Position numbers and translations under genes: made by a program
The notes under the pieces: generated by a model
Told to the model about the DNA's origin: nothing
Databases searched by the model: none
The model's input: the letters and a program-made list of their open reading frames with translations, nothing else
Source of the DNA: Unio delphinus
Taxonomy: Eukaryota; Mollusca; Bivalvia; Unionida; Unionidae
Reading direction: 5' to 3'
NCBI GenBank assembly: GCA_029339505.1
Contig: JAQISU010000036.1
Span: 5,699,501 to 5,763,500, forward strand
Length of the DNA: 64,000 nucleotides
Part shown: positions 9,442 through 18,483 of the stretch, piece after piece
Position numbering within the stretch: the first letter of the stretch is position 1
How the letters are laid out: every line of letters begins with the position of its first letter

Positions 9442-9913
9442 TGTTATTAGACATACGAAAATCGAATTTTTTGTTCAATTTTTTAGAAAAAGCCGAATTT
9501 TTTACTCCTGTTGCAACAGATTGTACTGAGGCTATACAAATATTGAAATATTTACCGGCTTCATTCATAGATTGGAAAAAGTTTTCTTCGTTAGTAACTG
9601 TATTTAATGATTTTACAGGTCTCCTTGCAACTGTTTTACAAGTACCAGTTACTTCTCGTTTTAAATTCTCACTTTGTGAAATAGCCTGTAGATTTGATAA
9701 AGAATTATTCTGAGAATCGGAATCAATATGATCAATAACATAAACATCCTTGATCAATCCATTAAACACCTCAAAGACGAATCTGTGACAATGATAACTT
9801 TTCTTCCCAGCACTAAACCTCAAATACCCTCGATTATTCACAAATCCAACTGGATTCTTCAATCTGCGGTTTCTGATAATACCATCACGGGATGCTTCAT
9901 AATTAACAAGCAC
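9422..9913 (-). CDS. HNH homing-type endonuclease
   Basis: The 163-residue protein starts with YEASRDGIIRNRR, as in free-standing HNH_3/NUMOD-type nucleases. The HNH core is visible: YHCHRFVFEVFNG (about residues 40-52), then VIDHIDSDSQNNSLSNLQ (about 59-76) with the His-Asn metal and catalytic residues. The C-terminal part (MNEAGKYFNICIASVQSVATG) looks like the helical DNA-binding module (NUMOD1-like) of intron-encoded enzymes. Such enzymes cut DNA at specific sites and often spread as selfish genes in phages and large DNA viruses. The ORF appears uninterrupted. The start is ATG-poor; the listed start may be a non-ATG codon, so the N-terminus is uncertain. It lies just downstream of the Cys-rich gene on the same strand. 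Confidence 0.7.
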   Translation of the reverse strand: MLVNYEASRDGIIRNRRLKNPVGFVNNRGYLRFSAGKKSYHCHRFVFEVFNGLIKDVYVIDHIDSDSQNNSLSNLQAISQSENLKREVTGTCKTVARRPVKSLNTVTNEENFFQSMNEAGKYFNICIASVQSVATGVKNSAFSKKLNKKFDFRMSNNTKGDNP

Positions 9914-9952
9914 GGGTGAGGTCTGAATTCTTGGTTCATTTGTTTAATAATA

Positions 9953-10276
9953 CTATTTTTCTAATTCATTGTTTGGTTTAATTATAAGTCTCTGTATATA
10001 ATCTTGAGGAGTCTTTATAATTTTGTCATCGTTGGGGTCAATGACGGTATTTTTTATTCGTTTGTCATAATAGCGTTTTAGTTCCCTGTGTCGTTTGCCG
10101 CCACACCTGAGACATAATTACGATTTTCCCCTAACAACAACCCCACATCGAATACAGGGTAACGGACCAAGGCTTCCACGACGAAAGCTTTGCATATGAT
10201 ACCCACAGAATTCATTTCTGCATGATTTGTTACACGGTGTCACTGATCCAATCATAAGCCATTTGCAGTGATTCAT
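9953..10276 (-). pseudogene. Small Cys-rich zinc-binding protein (frameshifted)
   Basis: An ATG at 10274-10276 opens a 52-codon frame to TAA at 10118-10120. It contains the segments TPCNKSCRNEFCGYH and PCIRCG, an obvious zinc-binding pattern. Immediately after, in another frame, the reading continues with LCLRCGGKRHRELKRYYDKR and runs to TAG at 9953-9955. The Cys pairs on the two sides fit one continuous zinc-ribbon domain, so I infer a single protein of roughly 107 residues broken by a frameshift near 10115-10125. The second part is lysine-rich and may bind DNA. I do not know its function. It sits between the HNH gene and the replication gene, facing away from the latter. Confidence 0.55.
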
Positions 10277-12411
10277 TATACTTAAATCTTTCATTTAAAT
10301 GCTTGTTTTAATTATAGTATGGAGGAGTTCGAGAGATTATCGAAAATTAAGCCCTGGAAAAGTGTTCAATTCAATCTTGATAGAGTTTCTGATACACCAA
10401 AGAATAAAATTCTTGATAGAACCTTGATTAGTAAAATCAGAGACTGTTTTAATGAATTCAAGCGTGATGGGGCATCTCACTGTTGGTCAACATTTCGAAT
10501 TGATGGTGTTGTTGACGCTACCATGAATGATGAAAAGCAGCAGTGATAATCTCAAATCTCGGGGAAGAAAGAAATTTTTTTCGAATAAAATTCCTTATCC
10601 GTGATGATGGAAAATGGATCATTAGGGACAAATACGAGCCTATTCTCAAGGACAAAAAAACTGTCACTGTGACTCATGATTCAAAACCAGGAATTTTGAC
10701 TGGAATTGACAAACCATACTACGAAAGATCTTATCCTGTCACAGCAGTTGTTTACGGGATATATCCGCTCAATGACAACCCTGATATTGCAAAACTAGCA
10801 CCCATGAAATATTCTTCGTCACGGGTCAATTGTGTAGCAACACGAATAATGGAACATTTCACAAATGCGTCCCGGGGAAATAAACTAACTGATCTAAGAC
10901 GAAAAAAAATAACCGAATGGGAATTAACGGTGAAACAGAATGGGGCAACAATTCGGGATATAATTAAATTAGAAACATCATTGAGATTTCCAATATCGGT
11001 AAGGACAATCACCGGAGAAGTATTATACGAATTGAAATATAATAAAAATGGAGCCCCAATTGAAATTATTGATCATAATGAACACGCGTGGTCATCTGCA
11101 GTAACAATATTCCCACGGAATAGAACCGTAAAATATATTTCCCCAACAGGGTTGGAACCTGAAGAATGTTTTACCGAGCAGAAATTATTTGATGCTATTT
11201 ACAATTTGAGTAAAGAAGACCCTGTGTCAATGTGGCTATTTCATAGTGTTTCAGACGATGAATGTAGATTTGATCAGTTTGTAAGACCCAACGGAGAATT
11301 GTACCGTACTGAAGAACTGCATAATCAAATGAAACAACTAGCTAGTGAGTTTTCTCCAGAGAGTTCTCTGGAGGAAGACAACGATCAATTATTAACAAAC
11401 TGTTTTACACTTCCATCAGTTTTAGCACATTTTGCTAGGAAGAAAAACGCGTGGAAACCAACAAGAAGTGAGTTTTTATCAGATGTTAGATTGTCCTGTC
11501 TTGAATACAGCCATGGAGGGTTATGGAATACAAAATACACCGCTGAAACCGTTATTTCAGTTGATATGATTGCGTGTTATCCAGGAAGTTTTCTTGGGTA
11601 TGGAGAATGTGCTAAATACTTTAAACGATTTGGACACCCCACACACGAAATGACCCGTGTTGCGATTAATGGACCACTGCCTGATTTTGATTTAACAGGA
11701 TTCGCTTGTGTAGTATCATTTGAATTGGCTACATGACTTCATCCGTGTAGTTATCTTTGGATTGGTAAACACATGTCTGAAAAACACTGGATGCCAATAG
11801 TGTTATTTCGGTATATGCTTGATTGTAAGATGTTAAAATCATTAATTGTCAGTGAAGCAATTATATCCTATCGAGCACAGAAATCAGTCTGGTTACCACA
11901 ACCTGATCTAGAAAAAATAATTAGTGAACAGCGAAAACTGTTTCCAAATTTCAGTGAACAACAAATCATGAATTGGTCCAAACAGTTATTTGAAATCAGA
12001 AACAATGAAGCAAAAGATCTTGGACGAAGAATAATCGGTAAATTCACTCAGGGTGGTAAATACGATAATACAAGATATTCTTCACGGTTAATTATAGACA
12101 ATGCTGAATACGATTTTGTAATCGCGGATTTAACGAATAAAGGCCTATATGTCAATCGTAAGGACGTATTTATGTCCGATGGAACCAAATTGGGTACAAT
12201 TGTTACTTACAATGATGGATACAATCAACAGTACACACATTTGAGAGCTTCTATGCTTGGTTATGCTTCTATTAATCTGTTTTCAATGATTAATAAATTT
12301 CCTGACACCGCAGTTAGAGTTGCCACTGATTCATTTTACATAAATAGCAAAATGGCTGATTTTAAGGCTACTGGCAACGAGAATTAGGGGTCATGGAGAA
12401 TTAAGAAGGAA

Positions 12412-13566
12412 ATGCTTCATGATTATATTCAATCAGCAGATGTTACAATTGAAAATAATTATTTAAAAAGCAATCAGTGTTCAGAATTTTCTAATGCACC
12501 ACCGGCATCCGATCCAGTATGCCGGTATAAAACAGTTTATTTAAACGGTTGTGGAGGATCAGGAAAGACAACACGAGTAATCAATTTATTCAAGGATAAA
12601 ATCAACATGAATGCGTTAACACCAACTCACAAACTTGCCAGAGACATAAAACAACGAGATGTAAAGATTTCTGATACTTATCACAACTTCTTCCGATGGA
12701 GAGGTGATAAATGGACCCCTGAAAGAATGGGACAGAAATTTATTCCACCGGTGATATTATGGGATGAAATATGCACGGTACCGTTACAAGTATTAAAAAC
12801 ATTTCTTGAATGGTTGTCAACGAAAAATACAAAAATTATCATGTGCGGCGATCAAGGCCAACCACCACCATTTGTCGGTGAACCTCCTCATGAATGGTTA
12901 AAATCATACGTTGATTATTACGAAGAGATGAATGATGACATTAGATCATTAGATGAAATATTACGTGAGTTTAAACAACTAATCAGATTACAACCGGATA
13001 AAATCCAGTGTGAAATAGCCCGTGAAATAATTTCAGAAACTCCCATGAATGATTTTTGGGAGTTGTGGAGACCAAATGATTTGATCATTGCAAGTAGAAA
13101 AATAGTCAGAGACACACTTCAGATGAAGTTATTTGAATTGCATAAACAAAAATTTGCAACACCTCCAGTACCGTTGTGTTATAGGCCATCGGATACACGA
13201 AAACAGAACATTGAAGTTGATATTCCAGGACAAAGTGAAAAACAGAATTTAGTATTAAATGATATTGTGCTGGTTGATATCAGCGTCGTTGAAGATGCAT
13301 TGCGTGCTAATAAATCCCCATGGACGCTAGGATACGCAGCAACAATACATTCTTCACAAGGATTGACTATATCGGATACAATTGTTTGGATGGTAGATAA
13401 TCGCATAGAATGGTCGAATTTAGTCTATCTCGCAGTGTCTAGAGTACGAAAAATAAATCAACTTCGAAGAATTGTCTTCGATGATAATGACACCACAATG
13501 GATGATATTGATGTTAAAATGATTGATAAAAAACTCTCCGGTTACAAACAACAAGACAAAAAATAA
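12412..13566 (+). CDS. SF1 (Pif1/RecD-like) helicase segment of the replication protein
   Basis: In this 384-residue open segment Walker A is GCGGSGKT at residues 46-53, Walker B is ILWDEI around 115-120, and motif III is GDQGQPPP at 146-153. The C-terminal RecA-like lobe has ATIHSSQGLT and AVSRVRK. These are motifs of ATP-driven 5'-3' helicases of the Pif1/RecD type. The ORF starts with an ATG but lies in frame with the polymerase segment upstream. I therefore take it as the C-terminal part of a fused protein, not an independent gene. It could still be translated alone after the TAG at 12385. It overlaps the HNH segment by 44 nt. Confidence 0.75.
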   Translation: MLHDYIQSADVTIENNYLKSNQCSEFSNAPPASDPVCRYKTVYLNGCGGSGKTTRVINLFKDKINMNALTPTHKLARDIKQRDVKISDTYHNFFRWRGDKWTPERMGQKFIPPVILWDEICTVPLQVLKTFLEWLSTKNTKIIMCGDQGQPPPFVGEPPHEWLKSYVDYYEEMNDDIRSLDEILREFKQLIRLQPDKIQCEIAREIISETPMNDFWELWRPNDLIIASRKIVRDTLQMKLFELHKQKFATPPVPLCYRPSDTRKQNIEVDIPGQSEKQNLVLNDIVLVDISVVEDALRANKSPWTLGYAATIHSSQGLTISDTIVWMVDNRIEWSNLVYLAVSRVRKINQLRRIVFDDNDTTMDDIDVKMIDKKLSGYKQQDKK

Positions 13567-13783
13567 ACAGCGAGAATTTGATATTGATGCTGAATTAATA
13601 ATCACTTTGAAAAAACAACAGAATAATCACTGCGCAAGTTGCAATTGTATAATGCGTTGGCAGTATTCGGATAAGGATCCTCGCCAATTTACCGTTGACA
13701 GAAAAAATAACAATCTCGGTCATGTCAGAAATAATGTGATGTTGACTTGTCTTGAGTGCAATAGACGCAACGGCGCTAGTTAA
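13523..13783 (+). CDS. HNH nuclease domain, C-terminal module of the replication protein
   Basis: The 86-residue frame contains NNHCASCNC, FTVDRKNNNLGHVRNNV and LTCLECNRRNGA. Two CxxC pairs bind a structural zinc, and the DR...GH...N residues form the HNH active site. Homology-like continuity with the helicase tail (which ends at an A-run) suggests a fused domain, now out of frame. It ends at TAA 13781-13783, overlapping by 8 bp the convergent 3' end inferred for the integrase. Its partner enzymes are DNA polymerase and helicase, so a role in nicking or resolving replication products is plausible but unproven. Confidence 0.65.
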   Translation: MIKNSPVTNNKTKNKQREFDIDAELIITLKKQQNNHCASCNCIMRWQYSDKDPRQFTVDRKNNNLGHVRNNVMLTCLECNRRNGAS

Positions 13784-14724
13784 GACCCCGTGGTGGCAAT
13801 TGAGTATCGTCAGGAATCACTTGTAATTGTTATCTAGTAAAACCCCGCTGAGGGGCAGTTGAATCCAGTCTATAGATTGGAGGTCTACCCGTAGATCGTG
13901 TTATACTAGATATCTTGTGTGCAGTAACACTCCAAATAGGATCAGTAGCCTTTTTTCTGCCCCCCATCAAGCTCTCCTGGTTCGTATAAATACCTCACAG
14001 TGATATTACTACCAAGAATTGGTTCTTTGAAATCTTTTTGAATTTCCATTTCAGGTATTGACTTTTTTTTAATCGCGTTGATAGGTTTCAAATTAATTGT
14101 TCTAGTAATCTCGTTATTCAGTGCAGTAATCACAGCTGGTAACCTTTTAACCCATTCACGGGATCTTTTTTCTTGGATAAATTCTTTTGCGTATTGATAT
14201 CCAAATAACCGCTCAGCAAGGGTTTTATTAAACCGTTCTACAATTGCCTGATCACGATGTAGCGCAGTATGTCCTCGTCTGATAGTGACATTATGATTTT
14301 TCATTATTGATAACACTGCACCCTGAAATTCTTTGCCAGGATCAATTTGTAATAGATTTGGCCAGTGCAGAGGACCTCGTCGATAAATCCTTTCAAATGC
14401 AGAAGCCACTTCAGTGGCTGATTTTGTTTTTAACGGTTCTGCTTCTTTGTATCGACTTGCAATATCAACTACGGTTAAAGCATATTTGTAACCGTTATCA
14501 TGTAGCAGAAATAATATATCAGCCTGATGAACTTCATTAGGGACAGTCACATCAAAATGCGAGAAATTAATTTGTTTAGGCGGTGGTAGATAAATTTGCC
14601 ATAGTGCCTGTTTGGATAACCATTGAGCCGCAGTGGTTTTTTTCACTTTTGCAGCGCTAGCGAGTTTATGGACTGCTGATTTACCCCTCCAGTATCCTTT
14701 TGGAGAATAGTAAATAGATTCCAT
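13776..14724 (-). pseudogene. Polinton integrase (retroviral-type DDE), frameshifted near the C-terminus
   Basis: The open frame 13942-14745 carries the rve catalytic core. Counted from the listed non-ATG start, Asp76 (EVHQADILFL), Asp135 (LLQIDPGKEF) and Glu170 (RDQAIVERF) give a D-D-34-E spacing. The natural start is probably the ATG at 14722-14724. After EPGELDGG the frame ends early at 13942. A neighbouring frame across the C6/T6 run (13950-13965 on the plus strand) continues with the typical C-terminal segment, interrupted by TAA at 13830-13832, and ends at 13776. The enzyme inserts the element by end-joining of terminal repeats. This copy would be inactive unless the homopolymer shift is an error. 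Its 3' end overlaps the HNH domain of the replication gene. Confidence 0.82.
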
Positions 14725-14731
14725 GTTGTTA

Positions 14732-15260
14732 TTAATTACCAGCACCTAACATCAATTTACTTTTCATAGCCGATTTTATCAAAAAGGAAGCCAATTTTTC
14801 TTTGAAAGATTTATCAGGAATAGCATTTAACGCATGAATTAATTTCACATCTGCTAGATGCCTGTGCTGCAGATTACTGCTTTTATAAGAGACATCATGA
14901 AGGTGACAGGCCTTATCAATGGCGTTTATTGGTTCTTCACCGGGGTTGGGTTGGTTATGAGTCTGATATCAAGTCTTGTTCCCGGTCCACAATAACTATA
15001 CCCTGGAAGGTGTTTTTCTCCGAGGATTTTGCCCATGGGGTTCCAGGGAGTTTAGTTAGCTTGGCTGCGATATCACCTCCTCGTTTTTTTTTTAAAGGTT
15101 CCTTGGGTTTCTTGGTTTCACCAAGGGAAACAAATCTAAATTTCTTTGTACTACATTGCACGCATTTACCAGAAAGCGCTGATCGGTTATTTTTTGTTGT
15201 AATCGTCGTCAAGTCATCTGTGCCAGTACGCGCCTTACACTTCACACAATATAGATCCAT
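14732..15260 (-). pseudogene. Zinc-ribbon protein with parvovirus-type phospholipase A2 domain (two frameshifts)
   Basis: The ATG at 15260 opens with MDLYCVKCK and GKCVQCS, a four-Cys zinc ribbon. A basic stretch (KEPLKKKRGGD) and LPGTPWAK follow. The PLA2 domain is then split. The calcium-binding loop YCGPGT lies in a second frame just after the A5 run at 15013-15017. The catalytic helix, with the His-Asp of the HDxxY motif, lies in a third frame after a shift near 14945-14968, and the gene ends at TAA 14732-14734. Such secreted-type PLA2 domains are known in parvovirus VP1 and in adintovirus/Polinton proteins, where they act on endosomal membranes during entry. The gene is 7 bp upstream of the integrase start and 5 bp from the divergent ATPase ATG. 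Confidence 0.72.
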
Positions 15261-15265
15261 AATTT

Positions 15266-15937
15266 ATGTATAGAGATATGAATATAATTAATTTTTCAGC
15301 GACTAAAACAAGAGAACCAGTTAAGCATCATGCAGCGCTACCAAACTCTATCCGCGCAATTATAATCGGACCATCTGGATCCGGCAAGACGCAATTGTTG
15401 CTCAATTTAATAATGAGATGGATGAAATGGGATAAGTTGTATTTAGTTGCTCCTAGTGTAAATGATCAACGATGCTATGAAGTGCTAAAAGATTTTAATG
15501 AAAACGCTTCAGAGATTGCCGGCGAGTGTATTATTGAATTTATAACCGATATTGACGAGGCACCATCAGTAGAAGACCTCGATGGAAGTATCAACAATTT
15601 AGTTGTATACGATGATGTCATGTTAGATAAACAAAAAAAAACAGCTAGAATATTTTCCCGAGGCAGGCACAAAAACATTGATGTGATATATGTCACTCAA
15701 CGCTACACTCAGATTCCAAAAGTGATCAGAGATAACTGTAATATTCTTGCTGTATTCAACGGCGTTGATACACATACGCTACGAAATATTTGGCAGACAT
15801 GGTGTTCTGATATGAACTTCAATCAATTTAGAAATTTCTTTAGTCATGCTCAGTCTACCCCACACGGATTTGAAATAATAAATTTACATGACCCTCGAAC
15901 ACGATATCGTATCGGACTTGATAAAATATTCGGTTGA
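15266..15937 (+). CDS. Packaging ATPase (FtsK/HerA superfamily)
   Basis: The intact 223-residue protein has Walker A GPSGSGKT at residues 35-42. Walker B is LVVYDDV at about 112-118. The conserved downstream segment GRHKNIDVIYVTQRY (about 133-147) includes the sensor-like Gln and Arg. These are features of A32-like ATPases that pump genomes into double-jelly-roll capsids. The length suits Polinton ATPases. The first ATG at 15266 lies only 5 bp from the divergent ATG of the PLA2 gene, so the two share an exceptionally short promoter, or translation starts at the second ATG (Met5, 15278). This is the rightmost recognisable viral gene and it shows no damage. Confidence 0.85.
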   Translation: MYRDMNIINFSATKTREPVKHHAALPNSIRAIIIGPSGSGKTQLLLNLIMRWMKWDKLYLVAPSVNDQRCYEVLKDFNENASEIAGECIIEFITDIDEAPSVEDLDGSINNLVVYDDVMLDKQKKTARIFSRGRHKNIDVIYVTQRYTQIPKVIRDNCNILAVFNGVDTHTLRNIWQTWCSDMNFNQFRNFFSHAQSTPHGFEIINLHDPRTRYRIGLDKIFG

Positions 15938-15951
15938 AATCACCGTAACCC

Positions 15952-16204
15952 ATAGCAGCAGAGGAGGTGAGTGACAACGACGTTGTGACATTTTATGGTT
16001 AAGCAACGAAAACGCGAATACAGTATCACCCGCGAAAATTCATGTTTTCAGACAAAAATCACTAAGGCTCTATTTGCCAAATGGAGACTTTATTTTTTTT
16101 TTGGTTAAAACATGAGATTTCGCAGGAAGGCTCTATTTGCCGCTTTGAGGGTTTAATCATATTTTAAACAAAAAAGTTGTAGGATTCACCTCCTCTGCTG
16201 CTAT
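15952..16204. repeat. 253-bp foldback with 19-bp perfect terminal inverted repeats
   Basis: ATAGCAGCAGAGGAGGTGA at 15952-15970 is matched perfectly, in reverse complement, at 16186-16204. Inside, a 17-bp imperfect pair (16032-16048 with 16107-16123) forms a second stem. AAGGCTCTATTTGCC occurs twice as a direct repeat (16064-16078 and 16127-16141). It starts 14 bp after the ATPase stop. It could be the right terminal structure of the element, a 3'-end or replication signal, or a small MITE. Confidence 0.7.
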
Positions 16205-16289
16205 ATATTTTAGTATATGGAATTCAAATTATATTTGTCATGAGTAGCCCCACCCCTACTAGGATTGTTACGTAGTTATGATTTTTCGC

Positions 16290-16481
16290 TTAGTCTATAT
16301 TTGTGCCTTTTACAGCATGTATTTGTTCAAGGTCAATTTCATCCAAAGATTTACATTGCATAAGGTTTTCAACTAAGTTTGCGATATCAGGCAACAAGTC
16401 GTAGAAAGCATCAAAGCCAAAGACAGTTCTATAAAACTTACAAATTGACTTAAGATAAGCGCAACATCCATATATACTCTT
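16290..16481 (-). CDS. Possible exon or gene fragment (64 codons)
   Basis: A stop-free stretch reads as ordinary protein (for example YGCCAYLKSICKFYRTVFGF and ENLMQCKSLDEIDLEQIH) and ends in TAA at 16290-16292. It has no ATG at its head and no strong splice acceptor, and I do not recognise it. It lies just outside the putative right end of the viral element. It could be the last exon of a host gene or a transposon fragment. Confidence 0.22.
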   Translation of the reverse strand, partial: KSIYGCCAYLKSICKFYRTVFGFDAFYDLLPDIANLVENLMQCKSLDEIDLEQIHAVKGTNID

Positions 16482-17659
16482 TTATATATGTTTCTAACCT
16501 GCTATAGACTCGGAGGTCTCGGATACATTCGACTTGACCATATCACTATTACAATTGAACGTGACGTTACAAGTTTGATGTTATCATTTTCTCGTACTAT
16601 AAACTGTCATTTGCCACATAACACAGCAAATAAAACCCGAAGGACGTTATATAAGCTAAGTGAGTCGGCAACTGACAGTTTCTGGACAATGCTATATAAA
16701 TGTTTATATTATAATTCGATTGGATTTAACTTTTGGCTGCATATTTTGTTCTGTTTATGTTATGAACACTAGTCGATGTTTTACTGAATGTATCATTTTC
16801 TGCCACCGTACTTATGACCTTCGAACACAAACAGAAACTTGCGATATGTATTAATTATCCGATGATCCGCTCACTGCCTAATCTAGAAATATGTATGTGG
16901 TCTTGGAACTAGAGCAGATTATTCTAATAACAATAATGATTGTTTCAGCTCTGTAATAGCACAATAGATCAGTGGCATGTTCGTGTATTTATGTTTTGTA
17001 TTGTCCATATATATTCTTGTGTAAAAATGACATAATGCAAATCAAAACATATGATCAAATGATTATGAAAATATCACTGTGATCTAGAAATGATATATTA
17101 CGATGGTATATGACCCAGGTGGGATGGGTTGGTGGCAATTTTCATTGTTCTATATATGATATGTCTATATTTACTGTCGTGTATTGATACAACATAACCC
17201 CATTGATCTGAATCGCTTTTATTATCTTCACAGTGGATGCGACTTAATTTTGTATGACGATAGAACGTTGTTTGCATTAAAATTGCACGTACTGATATAG
17301 ATATTACCACCAATTTTATATCTTGCCAGGAAGTTTTCGTGCAAAACGTTTCATAAAAAAACCATTACATGTACGCGCTGGTCTGCTCATATGAAGAAAA
17401 ATAATTGTTAGCAATGGATTAACTTTGGCGGGTAATCTAGAAATAAAATATAGCAATTACATGGTCGTGCAATGTTATTTAATATTAATAAAGGCTATAC
17501 ATTTTAACATCCAAGCACATTTACGTGATGTCATTGTAATGCGCCTGAAGAAGGAGGCCATGTCATCAGTAATCTCGTCTCATGAGGGAAACGTAGACAG
17601 TGGCTACCTCGAAATGTAAGCTTCACCTGTTATGAGTTTGATGTTCACGCCAAACAAAT
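16482..17659. other. Non-coding AT-rich DNA
   Basis: No ORF with a recognisable family, RNA gene or clear repeat was seen. Short ORFs here look like chance. Confidence 0.5.
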
Positions 17660-17732
17660 GAACTAGTATAAATATACACATACAAAGACGTGTTTGAAAT
17701 AAACTTTAACCACGATCTGTAGAAAAAAAGAA

Positions 17733-17809
<77 letters not shown>

Positions 17810-17930
17810 TATATTTGTGTGTGTGTGTGTGTGTGTGTGTGTTTGTCCTTTATGAACTAGTACAAATATATACGTACGTAGACGCTTTTGGAATAAACTT
17901 GACCGACGATCTGTAGAAGAAAAGAGAGAA

Positions 17931-18015
<85 letters not shown>
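17660..18015. repeat. Tandem duplication of about 190 bp, each ending in (AT)n; (GT)n between
   Basis: A segment with GAACTAGTA, AATAAACTT and CGATCTGTAGAA occurs at 17660-17735 and again at 17852-17935. Each is followed by a long (AT)n tract (17736-17817 and 17934-18015). (GT)n lies at 17817-17841. Confidence 0.75.
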
Positions 18016-18018
<3 letters not shown>

Positions 18019-18294
18019 CATGTCAAGTAGAATGAATATACAAATATTATCGTAGCTAACATTGAACTCGATTTTTAAGATTCATCCATAAAAACATTTA
18101 TTGTAGAAGTTACAAGATATGAAAATATTGGAGCTGTAGAACTTATAGTCAATATGGAAATTAATATTTACCTGCAACATCAGGCTAACATTAAAATTAA
18201 TGAATCTAAGGAAGAAAAGAAGATCCATCTATAATTGCAAGGACACATACATGCAAACATAACACCGTATACATACATACACACATACATCCAT

Positions 18295-18410
18295 ACACAC
18301 ACACATACACACACACATACATACATACATACATACATACATACATACATACATACATACATACATACATACATACATACATACATACATACATACATAC
18401 ATACATACAC
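18295..18410. repeat. (CATA)n microsatellite
   Basis: This is a long, nearly pure CATA tetranucleotide tract with a short CACA-rich head. It creates open frames of repeated YVCM or HTYI residues that are not genes. Confidence 0.95.
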
Positions 18411-18483
18411 AGAGAATGCATGCATATAATCATCAATTGGCAAAGATTTAATGCCATAGAGACCGTACCTGACTTGCACTTAC

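Larger units (their letters stand above)
10319..13783 (+). pseudogene. Replication protein: family B DNA polymerase + SF1 helicase + HNH domain (broken)
   Basis: Four open segments follow one another: 10319-10546, 10543-11736, 11773-12387, and 12412-13566 followed by 13523-13783. The three central ones share one frame and are separated only by TGA at 11734-11736 and TAG at 12385-12387. The sequence after the TAG resumes with GSWRIKKE, a polymerase thumb motif, so the stop is a nonsense change. Polymerase motif A (SVDMIACYPGSF, about 11560), motif B (GRRIIGKFTQGGK, about 12030) and motif C (ATDSFYI, about 12325) are present in order. The helicase starts with GCGGSGKT (about 12547), then LWDEICT and GDQGQPPP, and ends with ATIHSSQGLT and AVSRVRK. 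A frameshift in the A-run near 13556-13561 leads into an HNH domain. The first segment joins through a frame change near 10540 and is less certain. Confidence 0.75.
1..16204. mobile_element. Integrated Polinton/Maverick-like (adintovirus-like) DNA virus, left end outside the window
   Basis: The block holds the hallmark set of a Polinton-type virus. It has a DDE integrase, a family B DNA polymerase, an FtsK/HerA-type packaging ATPase, an adenain-like cysteine protease, a double-jelly-roll-type major capsid protein and several minor virion proteins. Structural genes run leftward from 6616 to 18, the replication gene runs rightward from 10319, and the integrase and PLA2 genes run leftward at the right end. 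A parvovirus-type PLA2 domain is a known trait of adintovirus-like members. The left terminal repeat is not in the window. The right limit is set at the 253-bp foldback only by inference, and no target-site duplication can be tested. Many genes carry stops or frameshifts, so the copy is probably an endogenous fossil rather than an active virus. Confidence 0.88.

Noticed and set aside
3769..13832. Alternative genetic code or programmed readthrough in the viral genes
   Set aside because: TGA, TAG and TAA all occur in frame and several genes also have frameshifts, so decay or sequence error is simpler.
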